Shown: one piece after another, positions 33,355-43,629 of the stretch
How the letters are laid out: every line of letters begins with the position of its first letter
Numbering within the stretch: the first letter of the stretch is position 1
Origin: Chitinispirillum alkaliphilum
GTDB lineage: Bacteria > Fibrobacterota > Chitinivibrionia > Chitinivibrionales > Chitinispirillaceae
Assembly: GCA_001045525.1 (NCBI GenBank)
Contig: LDWW01000026.1
Span: 1 to 50,638 of the forward strand
DNA length: 50,638 bases
Reading direction: 5' to 3'
Notes under the pieces: generated by a model
Told to the model about the DNA's origin: nothing
Databases searched by the model: none
What the model saw: only the letters and a program-made list of their open reading frames with translations
Made by a program: the position numbers and the translations under genes

Positions 33355-33391
33355 GCTCTGTTCACCTTCGGGTGACAGAGCTTTTCCTCTC
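33355..33391 (+). terminator. Terminator of the deacetylase gene
   Basis: GCTCTGTTCACC and GGTGACAGAGC form a stem with one bulge capped by a TTCG tetraloop, then TTTTCC, 16 bases after the stop codon. Confidence 0.8.
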
Positions 33392-33803
33392 ATTTGATTC
33401 AAATTCAAATCAATTTAAATATCTGCATCAGATGTATGGGATTTTTTTATACCCGGAATTTTCAGAAACAGTCACTACTTTTTTTGGGATTACACCCAAT
33501 TAGAAAAACTGCTTGTGAGAGACCTGCTAACCCAAACTGTAATAGACAATATACTCTGCCAAAAAATCAGTGAAATCCAATCCACTCTATGGTCTTTAAA
33601 ATTGATAAACACACCTACCCTGAAGCCTGATTTATGATTTGGATTTATCCAGATTGTTTTATTTTCTCTGTCTTTGTAAATAACTATTTTATTAATCAAC
33701 TTTTTCATAAACCTGAGTTTCAGTACCGACACGCACTCGTTTGTTATTGAGTTTTAAAGAGATACAGCCTTGTAATATATCATTACAGATAAGGAATTTG
33801 ATT
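33392..33803. other. Leader of the ankyrin operon
   Basis: No gene is supported with confidence. A minus-strand frame (33490-33708, beginning MKKLINKIVIYKDRENKT) has a faint resemblance to the end of a serine recombinase but is too short and unsupported. AAGGA at 33791-33795 is the ribosome site for the GTG at 33804. Confidence 0.4.
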
Positions 33804-36800
33804 GTGGGTAAAATATTGCTGATTTTGATTTTTCTTTTAGTAGGTGTTGCACACAGTTTTAATTTTATGCTGTCAGCCGATATTGGTCCACAACCTTCAT
33901 TCCGCGGCCATAAAGATGAAGAGGTTTCTTCTGATTCTGTTAGAAGTATTATCATTTCACACTTAGAGTCGTTGGAATTTCACACTTCAACTACCGAATC
34001 CGAGCAACATGTAATCGGCCTCAGAAGAGATACCGGTTATAGACTTTACTCACTGCTCTCTTGGGCCGCTTCGCTTGGTGATACTTCACTTTGTGCCCTG
34101 ATACTCGAACAAGGCGCAAAGTTAAATGTTTTTGAATGCGAGCGCAACGCACCCCTTCGTGTTGCGGCAGCTGCAGGACATGAAGATTGTGCAATTTTTC
34201 TCATTAAAAAAGGCGCACCGATAGACGCCGTCGATTTTTCCGGAAAGAATATCCTCCATTACGCAGCACAAACAGGTTCAATGGAGCTTCTGAGAACTTC
34301 TTTACAGGCTGGTGTTGACCCGAACTTCCGCACCAAAAATGGCAGAACAGCATTGATGCTGGCTGCATTAAATGGACACCTCGAAATACTTGACACACTC
34401 ATTTATTATGGTGCTGATCCCAACCTGATCGATAATTTTGGAGCTAATTCACTTCTGCTTGCATTGTTGAATGATAACGCTGATTGTATGTCGTATCTGA
34501 GCCAACTGGGGTTAAGTTTTCCGTCACATATCAGTGGGGACCAAATTCTTTGGTTTATTTCACACACTGGGACTCTGGGCCAGTTTAAACGCCTTATTGA
34601 ATTAGATGCTAAAGGTGAACTGGAATTTACCAGGACCATGAACAGAGATGGAGGAGCAGTATTCAGGGCTTTGCATAATCCTGACCCTGAAATAGTGAAA
34701 TACCTGTTGGAGAACAATTTTGAATTTGATTTCGAGTGGATAGAGAGCATCAGTTTGAGGAGAACAGTCGGCGATCTCATCAATTCTGGCAATTTTGGAA
34801 ATCTTAAACTGCTCTTTGAGCACGGATTTAATCCATCAACTATTGACCATCAGTCGAAATCTTTACTATATACCGCTGTAAAGAGTAATAAGTACGATAT
34901 CGCGAGGCTGATCCTCGAATATGGAGTAAACCCCAATAGAATTGAAGGTGTTGCCCAGTTGTTCAGTACGCCTCAAACCACATCTCTTATACAGGCTGTA
35001 ACAAACAATAATCTTGAAATGGTAACCCTGCTTTGCGAATATGGTGCTGATGTAAATTTGGTTCCTGAGCACGGTGAAAGTGCCTTGCATATTGCTGCTA
35101 GAGAAGGCTATTCCGGGGTTATGCGTGTTCTTATCGAACATGGCGCAGATCTTTTTTCAAGCCACGATTTCTGGAACAACACTCCATTTACATACGCACT
35201 TCGCTCCGGCAACCAGGAAACAGTTTTACTACTTGAAAATGCAGGGGCTCTTGATACTGCGAGGATTGACCTGGAAAGAGAGCTGGCAAATGCAGCAGGA
35301 AATTCGAATACCGACATAATCGACTACCTGCTTCAAAAAGGAGTGGACCCACACACCTCTGCCTTTTCAGAAGATATTCTGCTGGTACGTGCGGTCAGTG
35401 CAGGACATATAGATGTTCTGCATCAGTTTCTGGAATTGGGACTTAATCCCAATAATCCAAGTTTTGATGACCCTATTTTATACAAGATTCCTTACGACAG
35501 CACAGATATCCTTTCTCTTCTGGTGAAATATGGTGCAGATATCCATAACACCAGAAGAGGTACTACGATTCTTGAATATGCCACATTCGGTCAAAGTTAT
35601 GAGTTTATCAAATATCTTCTGGACACAGGAGAATGGGATTGTTCTGTGTTGGAGAAGGCCCTCATCAATTGCCTGAAAAGAGGCAGATATGATGTGGTTG
35701 AGAGGTTAAAAAAAACCGGGGTTGAAATTTCCCGTAACTGGGACAGGAATGAATTGATCGAAATTTTTGACATAGCATTAACAGAAGGAAATACCAATCT
35801 GGTAAAAAAAATGTGGCGGAGAATGAAAATCAGGCCAGACTACGCACTGGAAGCATCGGTAAAACATGGTCATTACCAAATTACACAGTTTCTGATCCGC
35901 AGAGGAGCTGATGTAAACTCTTATGGAAAAAAACATCTCCAAATTCCACCTTTTCTACAAGCTGTAGAAAATGATGATATTGAAACTGCACGCCTTCTAA
36001 TTAATAGTGGTGCCCGTGTTGATACCGTTCATAATGGATACAATGCTCTTTACAGGGCAGTATCAAATGGTAATAAAGAAATTGTAAAATTGCTGCTTGC
36101 TTACGGAGTATGCAAATATTCTTCAGATAATGAGGGTACCCATCTTAAAGAAGCATTGAAACAACGTGATGATCGGGAGATTTTTGATATACTGGGATTT
36201 GACTATGAAATAATCATGAGTGAAACTGAGCAATATGTAAACAATGATCCAACTTTACGACCTGAAGAACTTTTGTGTGATGATCTTTCCGGATACTACA
36301 ACCTATACAACATTCTTAAAAAAAAGACATTAGATGCTTATGGAGCCGATCTTAATACCATTTGTTATGGCTCTTCAGTATATGATATCATCATGAATTC
36401 AGGTTACTATGAAGCGATCAAGCTGATTCTAAAAGATGGTGCAGATCCCAACATTATAAATCTAAGGTCAAGAAACAGAGGCACTCCTCTTTTAACTGCG
36501 ATACAAAATAACAATAAACTAATCGCTTTTCTTCTACTTGAATACGGGGCTGATCCCAATATTGCAAACAGGCACGGTGAGACTCCCTTAATGTTTGCTG
36601 TTCAAAATGGATTTGTGGATCTTGCTGCAACCCTTATAGAAGCTGGTGCAGATGTGTTTGCTGTTTCAACTCCACGAGACAACAGGGAAGAAATCAACGT
36701 CGCTTCTGTTGCTGAAAACAAGATTCAGTTTTTGCCGATTCTGAACAATTCCGGTTTACAAGATATCAGTTTAAACCAATTCTATAACGCGGTTGTTTCC

Positions 36801-39296
36801 GGGAAATTAAGAAGTATTACAGAACATGTCCCACTTTTTAAGGAAAGAAACAATCCTGAATACAAAAATTCCCAAGCGCTCTGGTGGGCATCCAGTCCAG
36901 TTGTGGTTAAAAAGCTGTTGGAATTAGGATATGATCCTGACATAAGAAACAAAGAAGGTATAACCTATTTTATGTACACTGTTCAAAAGGGACGGTTTAA
37001 AACTGCAGAACTTCTCCTCAGGCACGGTGCAGATATCAATGCATTTTCCCACGATACCGACAGATATTCCAGGTTAAAAGGCAATGCTCTTATGCAGGCT
37101 GTTAAATCAAGGAAATACACTACCGTTAGCTGGCTCCTTAAAAACGGAGCTGATCCAAATCTTGAAAACAAAGAGGACGATTTTCACACAGCTCTGTCAT
37201 ACGCAGTCCAGAGGGGAAATGAGCAAATCGCCTCGCTTTTATTGGAGTATGGTGCGAAAATACCGGTAGAAACAGAAAAAATCCATTCGCTCATACAACG
37301 TGCTATCAGTAATGATGTGTTAAGTATAGTACAGGCTATTTTTGAAGATGAACTTTTGCATTCAACAGCTTTTAAAAAACGCTCTTCTTCTGATTCTCCT
37401 GATGCTCGCAATCAGATGAATATTTTCTCCAGACCCTCCAGGTGTTACTATACAGAGCACCTCACGAATGCAGTCTCCCAAATCAGACCACGCCATGTAT
37501 TTCTTATTATCGAGCATGGAGCTGATTCATTGCATTCAAACATAAGTGCTATGCCTCTGAGGAAAGCCCTTGAGAAACATAGACATTCAAGAGACAAAGA
37601 TTCCATAAACCAGATTATATCCAGGCTTCTTATAGAGGGTATCTTTTCAACAGATGCAATTGAGGATATAGAAAACGCACTTGTATGGGCAGTAAATGAA
37701 AATTTTCCAGAAGCTGTCCAAGCAGTCTTAAAACGCATGGAAAATACAGAGCATTTTAAACAAACAATTTCCTCCATGCTCAAGGTTTCAATTGCAACTG
37801 GCAACGTAAAGCTTACAAATCAAATGTTGGATTATGTTTTTACCGAAGTATTCACTTTTGAAAAAGAAGATACATTAAACCTGTTTCACACCGCTATCCG
37901 ATATGGTGATGCAAATACATTCAAGCGGCTTATTGACAATGGGTTTGACGCTCTTCTTGTTATGGAGAATGGAGAAAATCTGCTATGGAAAACAAAATTC
38001 AGTCCTTTTTATTGCAGAGTTAACCAAAAACAAACAACATCCGACAGCTCAGGTATGAGATCCATTATTACCGATCTTTGTGACATGGGAATTAATATAA
38101 ACGCACAGAATAATGAAGGCAAAACCGCCCTTCACCAGGCCTGCTATAACCGCGATTATGAAATGATTAAAACCTTAGTAGAGAACGGAGCACGCACAGA
38201 TATTCAGGACAATCAAGGGATGACCCCATTGACAAAGGCAACAAAAAGAGGGTTTCATGAACCGGTTCATTTACTTGCAACAAATGAATCAGTCGTTAAT
38301 ATTCAGGATTCTCTTGGAAATACAGCTATTCACTATGCAACCCAGAGATATTCAATAAGTTTAGATTTGATTGAGACATTACTTCAATTGGGTGCAGATT
38401 ACAGAATCACCAACCATAATGGAAATACATTATTAACAAACCTCATAGAAAGCGCTCAGGAACCACTGCTTCGCTGGGTCATTGAGCAAACCGATCGTTT
38501 TCCTGAAGCAAAAGAACTGACAGAAGCGGCACTTGTAAACTCAGCACGTCGCTGCAGAACCGAATCAATCCAATTTCTGCTGGATAATAACATTTCAGTT
38601 CAAAGTCGTGATTCATCAGGACGGTCTGTACTTAATGCAGCCGCTGCAAATTGCTGGTCTGAAATTATATCATTGCTTCTCTCCGAAGGCGCGAGGGTCA
38701 ATGAGGCAGATGCTCTCGGTGTCACTCCCCTGCTTTCATCTGTTTACCACAACAGAAACACAGAAGTTACCGAGCTTCTGCTTAATGCTGATGCTGATCC
38801 CAACAGAGCTGAAGATTTCTGGGGTCAAACACCTCTAATGATTGCATCATCTCACCGTCATTCAGAAGAAATTACAACAATGCTTCTTAGAAAAGGAGCG
38901 GATATGAATGCACGGGATTTCTATGGTTGGTCTCCTTTGGTTTATGCCATCCGCGCCGGAAATCACGGTGTATCTAAAATTCTTATCGAAAATGGGGCTG
39001 ATGTTAATGCCACAGATCTCTATGGGTGGACTCCTCTTTTTCATGCTGTATCATCCCGATCTGATGAAATCATTGGTCTTCTCCTGAAATCTGGTGCTGA
39101 AGTCAACATTACAAACGACTCTGGTATTCCTATTCTGCACCATGCAGCTAAAACCGGAAACACCGATGCACTGAGATTATTGCTTGATAGAGGAGCTGAT
39201 ATTCTACTTACTGACAACAAAAACAGGACAATATTTGACTACGCAGAAGATATAAACGATGATATTTTCTTATTTCTTAACAGTAACTACCGGTGA
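33804..39296 (+). CDS. Giant exported ankyrin-repeat protein, 1830 aa
   Basis: I place the start at GTG 33804 because AAGGA lies eight bases upstream and the protein then opens with a clean signal peptide (GKILLILIFLLVGVAHSFNF); a TTG at 33741 has no ribosome site and would bury it. Almost the whole mature protein is ankyrin repeats, by length roughly 45-50 units of about 33-37 residues. They are imperfect in the middle and closest to consensus near the start and end (GRTALMLAALNGHLEILDTL, GETPLMFAVQNGFVDLAATL, GWSPLVYAIRAGNHGVSKIL). No protease, nuclease or other catalytic domain is visible. It should be a periplasmic or surface solenoid that binds protein partners. Six bases separate it from a second ankyrin gene, so they form an operon. 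Confidence 0.93.
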   Translation: MGKILLILIFLLVGVAHSFNFMLSADIGPQPSFRGHKDEEVSSDSVRSIIISHLESLEFHTSTTESEQHVIGLRRDTGYRLYSLLSWAASLGDTSLCALILEQGAKLNVFECERNAPLRVAAAAGHEDCAIFLIKKGAPIDAVDFSGKNILHYAAQTGSMELLRTSLQAGVDPNFRTKNGRTALMLAALNGHLEILDTLIYYGADPNLIDNFGANSLLLALLNDNADCMSYLSQLGLSFPSHISGDQILWFISHTGTLGQFKRLIELDAKGELEFTRTMNRDGGAVFRALHNPDPEIVKYLLENNFEFDFEWIESISLRRTVGDLINSGNFGNLKLLFEHGFNPSTIDHQSKSLLYTAVKSNKYDIARLILEYGVNPNRIEGVAQLFSTPQTTSLIQAVTNNNLEMVTLLCEYGADVNLVPEHGESALHIAAREGYSGVMRVLIEHGADLFSSHDFWNNTPFTYALRSGNQETVLLLENAGALDTARIDLERELANAAGNSNTDIIDYLLQKGVDPHTSAFSEDILLVRAVSAGHIDVLHQFLELGLNPNNPSFDDPILYKIPYDSTDILSLLVKYGADIHNTRRGTTILEYATFGQSYEFIKYLLDTGEWDCSVLEKALINCLKRGRYDVVERLKKTGVEISRNWDRNELIEIFDIALTEGNTNLVKKMWRRMKIRPDYALEASVKHGHYQITQFLIRRGADVNSYGKKHLQIPPFLQAVENDDIETARLLINSGARVDTVHNGYNALYRAVSNGNKEIVKLLLAYGVCKYSSDNEGTHLKEALKQRDDREIFDILGFDYEIIMSETEQYVNNDPTLRPEELLCDDLSGYYNLYNILKKKTLDAYGADLNTICYGSSVYDIIMNSGYYEAIKLILKDGADPNIINLRSRNRGTPLLTAIQNNNKLIAFLLLEYGADPNIANRHGETPLMFAVQNGFVDLAATLIEAGADVFAVSTPRDNREEINVASVAENKIQFLPILNNSGLQDISLNQFYNAVVSGKLRSITEHVPLFKERNNPEYKNSQALWWASSPVVVKKLLELGYDPDIRNKEGITYFMYTVQKGRFKTAELLLRHGADINAFSHDTDRYSRLKGNALMQAVKSRKYTTVSWLLKNGADPNLENKEDDFHTALSYAVQRGNEQIASLLLEYGAKIPVETEKIHSLIQRAISNDVLSIVQAIFEDELLHSTAFKKRSSSDSPDARNQMNIFSRPSRCYYTEHLTNAVSQIRPRHVFLIIEHGADSLHSNISAMPLRKALEKHRHSRDKDSINQIISRLLIEGIFSTDAIEDIENALVWAVNENFPEAVQAVLKRMENTEHFKQTISSMLKVSIATGNVKLTNQMLDYVFTEVFTFEKEDTLNLFHTAIRYGDANTFKRLIDNGFDALLVMENGENLLWKTKFSPFYCRVNQKQTTSDSSGMRSIITDLCDMGININAQNNEGKTALHQACYNRDYEMIKTLVENGARTDIQDNQGMTPLTKATKRGFHEPVHLLATNESVVNIQDSLGNTAIHYATQRYSISLDLIETLLQLGADYRITNHNGNTLLTNLIESAQEPLLRWVIEQTDRFPEAKELTEAALVNSARRCRTESIQFLLDNNISVQSRDSSGRSVLNAAAANCWSEIISLLLSEGARVNEADALGVTPLLSSVYHNRNTEVTELLLNADADPNRAEDFWGQTPLMIASSHRHSEEITTMLLRKGADMNARDFYGWSPLVYAIRAGNHGVSKILIENGADVNATDLYGWTPLFHAVSSRSDEIIGLLLKSGAEVNITNDSGIPILHHAAKTGNTDALRLLLDRGADILLTDNKNRTIFDYAEDINDDIFLFLNSNYR

Positions 39297-39302
39297 TATT
39301 CT

Positions 39303-41366
39303 ATGTTAAAAAACAACCTGTTCAATTTACTTTCCATTTGCACTGCTTCTGTGATATTTACTTCAGGCTGTGTTTCAGTAAAAAGAGACTATTCTACAAC
39401 ACTTCCCGATACCCGTCTCAACTGTATGCATAGAATACTTCTCCATGCCGCAGAAGAAAATCATCATGAAATTGTTGCTGAACTACTGAAAAAAGGTGTT
39501 CCATCGATTCTCCCCGACCAAAGGCAACGCAGAAATCCCAATTCAGCGTTTATCTCAGCGGTGATGAATGGGAGTGTAGATGCTGTTGAAGAGTTACTTT
39601 CATTCGGCATTGACATAAGAGAATGGAAAGCCGTTAAATCCCTTGATATTGCAATGGAAAGTAATAATTCCACATTGTTTACACTACTTTTAGACAGTAT
39701 CCCGGAGGAAATTTTTAAGGAACAGGGATCTGTTACATTAAAAAACGCTATAGTGAGAAGAGATATACAGTTTGTATCACTACTGCTGCAACACGCCAGG
39801 ATGGAACAGATTAGAAAAGATGTTGAATATATCCTCTCTGCTATACGCCCCAGAAACATAAATTCATTTACCAATAAATCAGCTCCTAATCTTACCTCCA
39901 TGGAGAATGATACAAAAATTGTAGAAATGCTTCTCAAGACGGGCTTTCCCGCAGAACCTGCTATACAGGACAGTTTAGATACGAGCAATAAGACCATTCC
40001 ACCACTGATAATGGCATGTAAAGAAAAGAGATCTGGTATTGTAAAAGCATTACTTCGTGCCGGAGTTGATGTTAACAGAAGACATACATTGTCTTCGGGC
40101 TACAGCACAACAGCTCTGCTTGAAGCGGTTGGAAGCGGTTGTGAACAATGTGTCCGCAAACTAATTGAATCTGGGGCCGATATCCAAACCCCCAACCACA
40201 ATGGCCTTACTCCACTAATATTGTCGAGCCAAAAAGGGTATTACACCATTACACAACTCCTTATATCTGCTGATGCAGAGCTGGAACACAAATACCGGGA
40301 AGAAAACAGGCCGGAAATGAGTGCCCTGATGTATGCAGCATTGAATGGAAATGAAAAATGTTTTAAACTGCTGATTGATGCAGGTGCAGATACTTACATT
40401 TCCCAAGCCGTAAAACCAAGCATTCTGTTTTTAGCTGCTTCAGGTAAAAACAAAGAAATTATTGATCTGATATTGGATATGGATGTAGACATTGCTGCAG
40501 AAATTGACAGGGATCAATCAGCAATAACTGTTGCAAGTTCCTCTGGACACTACTCATTAGTCAAAGCCTTGCTTGAACATGGTGCTGATCCCAACAGTAA
40601 TCATCCCGAAGGTTGTTGCCCGCCTCTTATGGAGGCGTCCTTTAACGGGGACTACAAGAATGTGGAATTGCTGGTAGAATACGGAGCTGATATACATTTC
40701 AGATCTTCTTCTAAGAATAGGAGATGCCACACACCTCTGGAATGTGCTCTGTTAAGCGGAAATGCTGAAGTCGTTGAGAAGCTCCTTGATTATGGTTGCA
40801 GCCTGGACAGTGTTCAAAAAGTTTACGTTTCTAACTCTTACGAGATAAACCCTTTTATGATTGCCCGAGTTGACCCAACGGGTGAAATTGTCTCTGTGCT
40901 TGTAGAGGAGGCAAGAAAACAGAATGCGGAAAGCTGGAACGACAGTGTCCGGATTTTATTCCACTACGCTATTTCAAAAAACCTGAACCATTTCTTCGCA
41001 CTTATCAACTCAGAAGTACCTTTAGATCTTATATACCATGATGGATACACTCTACTTCACGGAGCTGCCGGGGTTGCAAATGCCGCGCTTTGTGAATATC
41101 TCCTCCTTAACGGAGCGGATGTCAATGCTGAAAATGATTCAGGAATTACACCGCTTATGTGGCATCTGTTCAGCCCTGTCGGTAGTCTTTGTGTAACAAC
41201 AATTCTAACCCTTTTGGAATATGGTGCAAAAATAGATTATGATCTCATCGAACACAGAGATGCATTAGAGATCGAAGAAGTACAATTAAAGACCCGTGGA
41301 GATGTAATAACATTTGTACAAACAATTTTACCTAATTTACAACTAATACATCAGGATTATTATTAA
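39303..41366 (+). CDS. Ankyrin-repeat lipoprotein, 687 aa
   Basis: The signal peptide ends in the lipobox FTSGC, making Cys23 the likely lipid-anchored residue. The mature protein is a solenoid of about 18 ankyrin-like repeats; clear units include GLTPLILSSQKGYYTITQLL, MSALMYAALNGNEKCFKLLI and CPPLMEASFNGDYKNVELLV. No catalytic domain is seen. Only six bases separate it from the giant ankyrin gene and 92 bases from the next exported protein gene. The two solenoids share consensus phrases such as HGADPN and LLEYGA, which suggests a common origin by duplication. Its anchor would place it on the inner or outer membrane facing the same compartment as the larger protein. Confidence 0.93.
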   Translation: MLKNNLFNLLSICTASVIFTSGCVSVKRDYSTTLPDTRLNCMHRILLHAAEENHHEIVAELLKKGVPSILPDQRQRRNPNSAFISAVMNGSVDAVEELLSFGIDIREWKAVKSLDIAMESNNSTLFTLLLDSIPEEIFKEQGSVTLKNAIVRRDIQFVSLLLQHARMEQIRKDVEYILSAIRPRNINSFTNKSAPNLTSMENDTKIVEMLLKTGFPAEPAIQDSLDTSNKTIPPLIMACKEKRSGIVKALLRAGVDVNRRHTLSSGYSTTALLEAVGSGCEQCVRKLIESGADIQTPNHNGLTPLILSSQKGYYTITQLLISADAELEHKYREENRPEMSALMYAALNGNEKCFKLLIDAGADTYISQAVKPSILFLAASGKNKEIIDLILDMDVDIAAEIDRDQSAITVASSSGHYSLVKALLEHGADPNSNHPEGCCPPLMEASFNGDYKNVELLVEYGADIHFRSSSKNRRCHTPLECALLSGNAEVVEKLLDYGCSLDSVQKVYVSNSYEINPFMIARVDPTGEIVSVLVEEARKQNAESWNDSVRILFHYAISKNLNHFFALINSEVPLDLIYHDGYTLLHGAAGVANAALCEYLLLNGADVNAENDSGITPLMWHLFSPVGSLCVTTILTLLEYGAKIDYDLIEHRDALEIEEVQLKTRGDVITFVQTILPNLQLIHQDYY

Positions 41367-41458
41367 AATTGGGAGATTTCAGTACAAAAACACCAAGACG
41401 CACTAATATTGTTTATTAGGCTCAGTTTTTCCCGACTAAAAGAACAGGATGTAAGGAA

Positions 41459-43363
41459 ATGACAAAATTCATTCTTTTGATTCTTTCTGTTGCAAGCCTT
41501 TGTGTTGCAGAAAAACAGTATTGTATCGAACCAAAAATCAATGTCGGCGACACTATACATGTTGCTTACACTATGTATACAACACAGAGAAACGTATCAC
41601 AAAAGGTGGAGAACTCCATAAATTTTACTATTTATGTGAAAGAGCCACATAGTGAGGGCTACAGGATTTATTCCAAACTCGATTCAGTGGCTATGGATTT
41701 ACCAACCATATTAGGAGGCACAAGAAGGATCAATACAGCCTGGGATCTTGACACTATGGATAATGACATTTACGACGAGAAATATCTTTTCACAGTATTT
41801 TTCAAGACATTAACACAGACCCCATTCACAATGCTCATGGATGAACAACTTAATATAATCAGTGTTGAAGAACAGGATAGCTTTAAAGAGCAATTTATCG
41901 AAAAATTAAAATCTAATCTTGAACTGAATTGCTCTGAAGGTAAAAAATTCGTATCAGATTTGGTTCACTCAGTTTTTGACAATGAAGAAATATTTGACCT
42001 TTTCAAAACACCTCAAAGCAGCAATTTCAAAGGAAAGGTCCGGTTAAACGAGGTATGGGAAAGTAGCGTTGAAGAAAAGATCGGTGATTTATCTTTAACC
42101 GTCACAGCACAAAACCGACTTATCGAGGCATCACTATCAACGGTTTTGATTGAGGTTAACGGTACAGTTGAACAAAAGGCATCTTCCGAATCATCAAGTT
42201 ACGGGACTCGTATAAGCGGAACACAACATGGTCGATTTCGAATCGGTGTAAATCATGGATTTCCAATTGCAGCAGAAATATTCCAATATTTAGATGTCCA
42301 GGACGGATCTAACCGCCGATCCAATCTAAAAAACATCATTCAAGTCAACATCCAGAGAAGAAATAATAATAACACCTCAAGCACATTCAGAACAGATTGC
42401 CCTCTTTTGAAAAAAAGCTACAATTTCTTTGGCAACAGATTTCCTGTTATGGCGTTAGTTGACATAGACAGTCAGAGATACTCCATTTACGAAGCCTTTG
42501 CAGATATTAATAGAAACGCCTTTTCCCTTAATCCTCAAACTGCTCCGATTTTGAAAAAAAAGGGAATGAGTCTGATCATGCAGACCAGAGACAGTAGTAA
42601 TTTTGCTCTTGAAAACAATATTAATCGATTCGTAATGCCCGAAACACAAAATTACTTGTTGTACAAATTTCAGAACTCTTCTGCTTTTAGGATCTGGAGC
42701 CATAAATTTTCTTCTCATGAATTATTAAGAATTGATGAACTCTATCACAGAATGATTAATCCTGTATTACTAAACCCCCGCTTTTACACAGTACATTATG
42801 CTGTTCCCAATCTTCGGGCAATCGGTATCCTCAATGATACTTCAATAAACGGGTTCGATACACCTGGCACTGGTAAATGGTTTGCATCAATGAATTCAGA
42901 ACGTAATTTTAACAAATTTGAAAATGCGGGAATAAACCTTTCCTATCTGGAACTCATTTTCGATACAGGGGAAATCGGTGGTATTTATGAACCGGAACGG
43001 ATGAGACGTGTGGAAATGTTTGTAGAAAAGATTAAAACACATCCCACTGTTAATCACGTTTTCTCTGGTGTCGACTTGCTGAGATGGGCTTCCGAAGCGT
43101 TATACGGATGCAGCCATGCTGCCGATTCAAAAACCTCTATCTCACAAGCTCTCATCAAACTCGCTCTTGCTACCATGGATAATACAAATGGGGATTATTA
43201 TTATAACAATACCAGGTACTACTACCACACCTGGTATAATCAGTGGATCTCACCAGGTGCAAAAGCCATGCGTTTAGTTATTTATCTCAATACCTGTGAA
43301 GATGAGGAAATCGCTGCATTGATGAAGGAGTGCCGTTTGTTGTGGGAAAATAGGGCTTTTTGA
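41459..43363 (+). CDS. Exported protein of unknown function, third gene of the ankyrin operon, 634 aa
   Basis: A short signal peptide (KFILLILSVASLCVAEKQYC) leads a two-part protein. Residues about 20-280 are beta-rich and resemble LolA/DUF6263-like folds (GDTIHVAYTMYTTQRN, TPFTMLMDEQLNIISVEEQD). The C-terminal half (about 320-634) is helical with many Tyr, Asn and Arg, including WFASMNSERNFNKFENAG and the aromatic patch NGDYYYNNTRYYYHTWYNQW. No catalytic motif is recognised. AGGAT precedes the ATG. It follows the two ankyrin genes in the same direction, so it is a candidate client or partner of the solenoids in the cell envelope. The family assignment of the N-terminal domain is tentative. 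Confidence 0.8.
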   Translation: MTKFILLILSVASLCVAEKQYCIEPKINVGDTIHVAYTMYTTQRNVSQKVENSINFTIYVKEPHSEGYRIYSKLDSVAMDLPTILGGTRRINTAWDLDTMDNDIYDEKYLFTVFFKTLTQTPFTMLMDEQLNIISVEEQDSFKEQFIEKLKSNLELNCSEGKKFVSDLVHSVFDNEEIFDLFKTPQSSNFKGKVRLNEVWESSVEEKIGDLSLTVTAQNRLIEASLSTVLIEVNGTVEQKASSESSSYGTRISGTQHGRFRIGVNHGFPIAAEIFQYLDVQDGSNRRSNLKNIIQVNIQRRNNNNTSSTFRTDCPLLKKSYNFFGNRFPVMALVDIDSQRYSIYEAFADINRNAFSLNPQTAPILKKKGMSLIMQTRDSSNFALENNINRFVMPETQNYLLYKFQNSSAFRIWSHKFSSHELLRIDELYHRMINPVLLNPRFYTVHYAVPNLRAIGILNDTSINGFDTPGTGKWFASMNSERNFNKFENAGINLSYLELIFDTGEIGGIYEPERMRRVEMFVEKIKTHPTVNHVFSGVDLLRWASEALYGCSHAADSKTSISQALIKLALATMDNTNGDYYYNNTRYYYHTWYNQWISPGAKAMRLVIYLNTCEDEEIAALMKECRLLWENRAF

Positions 43364-43629
43364 TTGGTATCTCTGTCAAATGCTTCACAAACATAAATAT
43401 AACAGTCCAAAACGGACTGAAAGAAAAAAAAATTACCATTTTGAGTTCGTCTATTATTCTAATGTGTACGAAATGTAAATAAGGGTTATTCTTTTGAGTT
43501 AGCAAAACACATTTATTGTTTTTGCTGTGTGTTCACAAAAGCATACCCTTGTTTATATTCAAATATAAAGAAACCTCTGAAAGTAGCCTGATAAAGTACG
43601 CGAAATACATATAGTAAGGAGTTCTTGTA
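43364..43629. other. Intergenic region after the ankyrin operon
   Basis: No gene is seen. CAGTCC/GGACTG (around 43405-43421) forms a short hairpin followed by A-rich sequence, so it would terminate only minus-strand transcripts. AAGGAG precedes the GTG at 43630. Confidence 0.4.

Noticed and set aside
33490-33708. Fragment of a serine recombinase (LINKIVIYKDRENKTIW)
   Set aside because: The resemblance is limited to about 15 residues and no catalytic domain is nearby.
39464-39997. 177-residue minus-strand frame inside the ankyrin lipoprotein gene
   Set aside because: Ser/Leu/Asn-rich antisense of a strongly supported gene, with no ribosome site.
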